Under the pieces are notes generated by a model. It was given only the letters and a program-made list of their open reading frames with translations, searched no databases and had not been told where the DNA came from. From Morinoia aosen (taxonomy: Eukaryota > Arthropoda > Malacostraca > Amphipoda > Talitridae): a stretch of 64,000 nt of DNA. Every line of letters begins with the position of its first letter. The stretch's first letter is position 1. Below, piece by piece: positions 62,698 to 64,000 of the stretch. Both the position numbers and the translations under genes were made by a program. The DNA lies in NCBI GenBank assembly GCA_030386875.1, contig CM059577.1, positions 23,571,038 through 23,635,037 on the forward strand. Reading direction: 5' to 3'.

Positions 62698-64000
62698 CAC
62701 CGTCTGGATAAAAAAGCCCTCCTTGGATTTTACTGAAATTTTCACCATAGGTGTAAAATAATACAACAGTTGTTTTTGAACTCGAGTATTTTTCCGTTAT
62801 TTTATTAGAAAATTGATTTTTTTTAACAAGTGCAAAAAATGGTGTTTGCGAAACATTTTACTTCTCCTAAAATATTGTTGTAAATTTAGAGCAATGAAAA
62901 ATATACCAATCGATAGACCTTGAAAATAGCTAAAAACTCATCGAGCAGTTTTTTCATTTCTGGATTTTTTAATGATTTTTCCACTAAATTTGAATATTTT
63001 CATACTTTTTGTTATATTTCTCTTGTTACTTTTTACTTAAATCCATTTTAAAAAAATAGTCGACGAATTTGAAGCTCTATTAATTTTATATAGAATTATA
63101 TCTTTACCATTACTGTATCTTTAAATTTTGGGAAGAAGTAACATTTAATGCGATACAAAATGAGGTTTTCAGGAGAGCTTAATGAACTCGTTGCACGAGC
63201 GGTCTATTGCTCTACCTAACTCAGAATTCGTTCACTGCTTGTGTTAGAATGTTTTCCTTTCGTATCAAAGCATTTTAAACGTGAACTGTATTATATGGCT
63301 AACTTACGCTTTCTGAACGCTCAAACCTGATTCGTTGTTAACATGAGGTCTAGGTTTTGCTCTGTTCTTACCTTTCGTGTCCATGTTTATTTTTTCCTAA
63401 TTAAACCTCCTGATATTGTAACTTAAAAGGTAGTGTATATTTTATCAATATCATCTTAGTCATTTTGACCTTTTTCTTTTCACTTCATGAATCATTCACA
63501 AGATAATTCTCAAGTTTCATTACATCATCAGCGAAGATGATCATTTTCAAAAATAATTTCATATTTATTATCAATAGCAATTAAAGATCGTCAGTTGTTC
63601 AAGTCACGGTTATTCCATGATATGAATAATCATCAGTGCACGGTTTAATTTTTTTAGTGCATTAAGGTCTCATTGTGGTAAGGTTTTAAGGTAACGTAAA
63701 ATTTTTCATTTCAAGCTTGAATAAAATCAGTGAAGATTTGCAAATCATTATTATAAAAGTAGCCGCGTCCGTCCGTCCCTCCGTCCGTGTGACCCCCTCT
63801 TGATTAAATACGCAATCGGCTTATTTTTAGATGTAAAAATTTTCTATGGAGCATTCTCTGTTGAAATGCATCATGTCGCTTTGATATTTTTAATTGATAA
63901 GGCAAAAAGATATGTTTTGAATTCGTTCGACCAGTAACCTGACTACCACTTAGTATAAGGCCCAAGATTTTGGAATTTGAGTTATTGTTTTCGAAATTGT
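62698..64000. other. AT-rich sequence to the window end
   Basis: It begins with GGGCACCGTCTGG and an A-run before GCCC, which looks like an element edge, but no partner end is visible within the window. A short GTCC-type simple repeat (about 63768-63795) follows AAAAGTAGCCGC. No coding region recognised. Confidence 0.4.

Overview
This window is eukaryotic and most probably arthropod. It is AT-rich, has no dense operon-like coding, and is dominated by tandem repeats. It carries one recognisable host gene, a member of the Beaten path (Beat) immunoglobulin family, which is known from arthropods. It also carries a decayed LINE and short inverted-repeat DNA transposons. The species cannot be told from the sequence.

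Layout: 0.9-5.4 kb holds a 26-bp and then a 36-bp minisatellite. 6.5-9.5 kb is a decayed non-LTR retrotransposon on the minus strand. 10.2-11.4 kb is a 31-bp minisatellite. 11.6-12.5 kb holds two inverted-repeat elements. 16.33-16.38 kb is a putative signal-peptide exon, followed at once by a 95-bp array. 17.6-22.6 kb is a 17-bp array and 23.3-24.9 kb a 15-bp array. 27.4-30.0 kb holds three smaller arrays (34-bp, CCAAT-type, G-rich 12-bp). 35.28-35.51 kb is the Beat immunoglobulin exon, with repeat arrays on both sides. 36.6-53.8 kb is one uninterrupted satellite of about 17 kb (38- to 47-bp units). 54.4 kb onward has an inverted copy of the 15-bp family and then at least seven more small arrays. 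By my estimate more than half of the window (about 35 kb) is tandem repeat, in more than twenty unrelated families.

The gene: exon 1 (16330-16375) ends in codon phase 1 and exon 2 (35283-35506) starts by completing that codon. Joined, they give a signal peptide ending in an AEA cleavage motif, followed by the first Beat immunoglobulin domain. The intron between them is about 18.9 kb. The rest of the gene is not confidently visible; one low-confidence candidate exon lies at 36559-36632.

The most unusual observation is that the known splice junctions of this gene each form the edge of a tandem array running into the intron. The exon 1 end plus donor is repeated ten times at exactly 95 bp. The exon 2 acceptor is the last of ten acceptor-like CAG/TAAC sites in a 31/28/26-bp register. 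The exon 2 donor is the first of four GTGAGT-like sites. The candidate third exon abuts the 17-kb satellite. Each of the nine downstream 95-bp copies also has its own in-frame ATG, so the array could act as a bank of alternative first exons.
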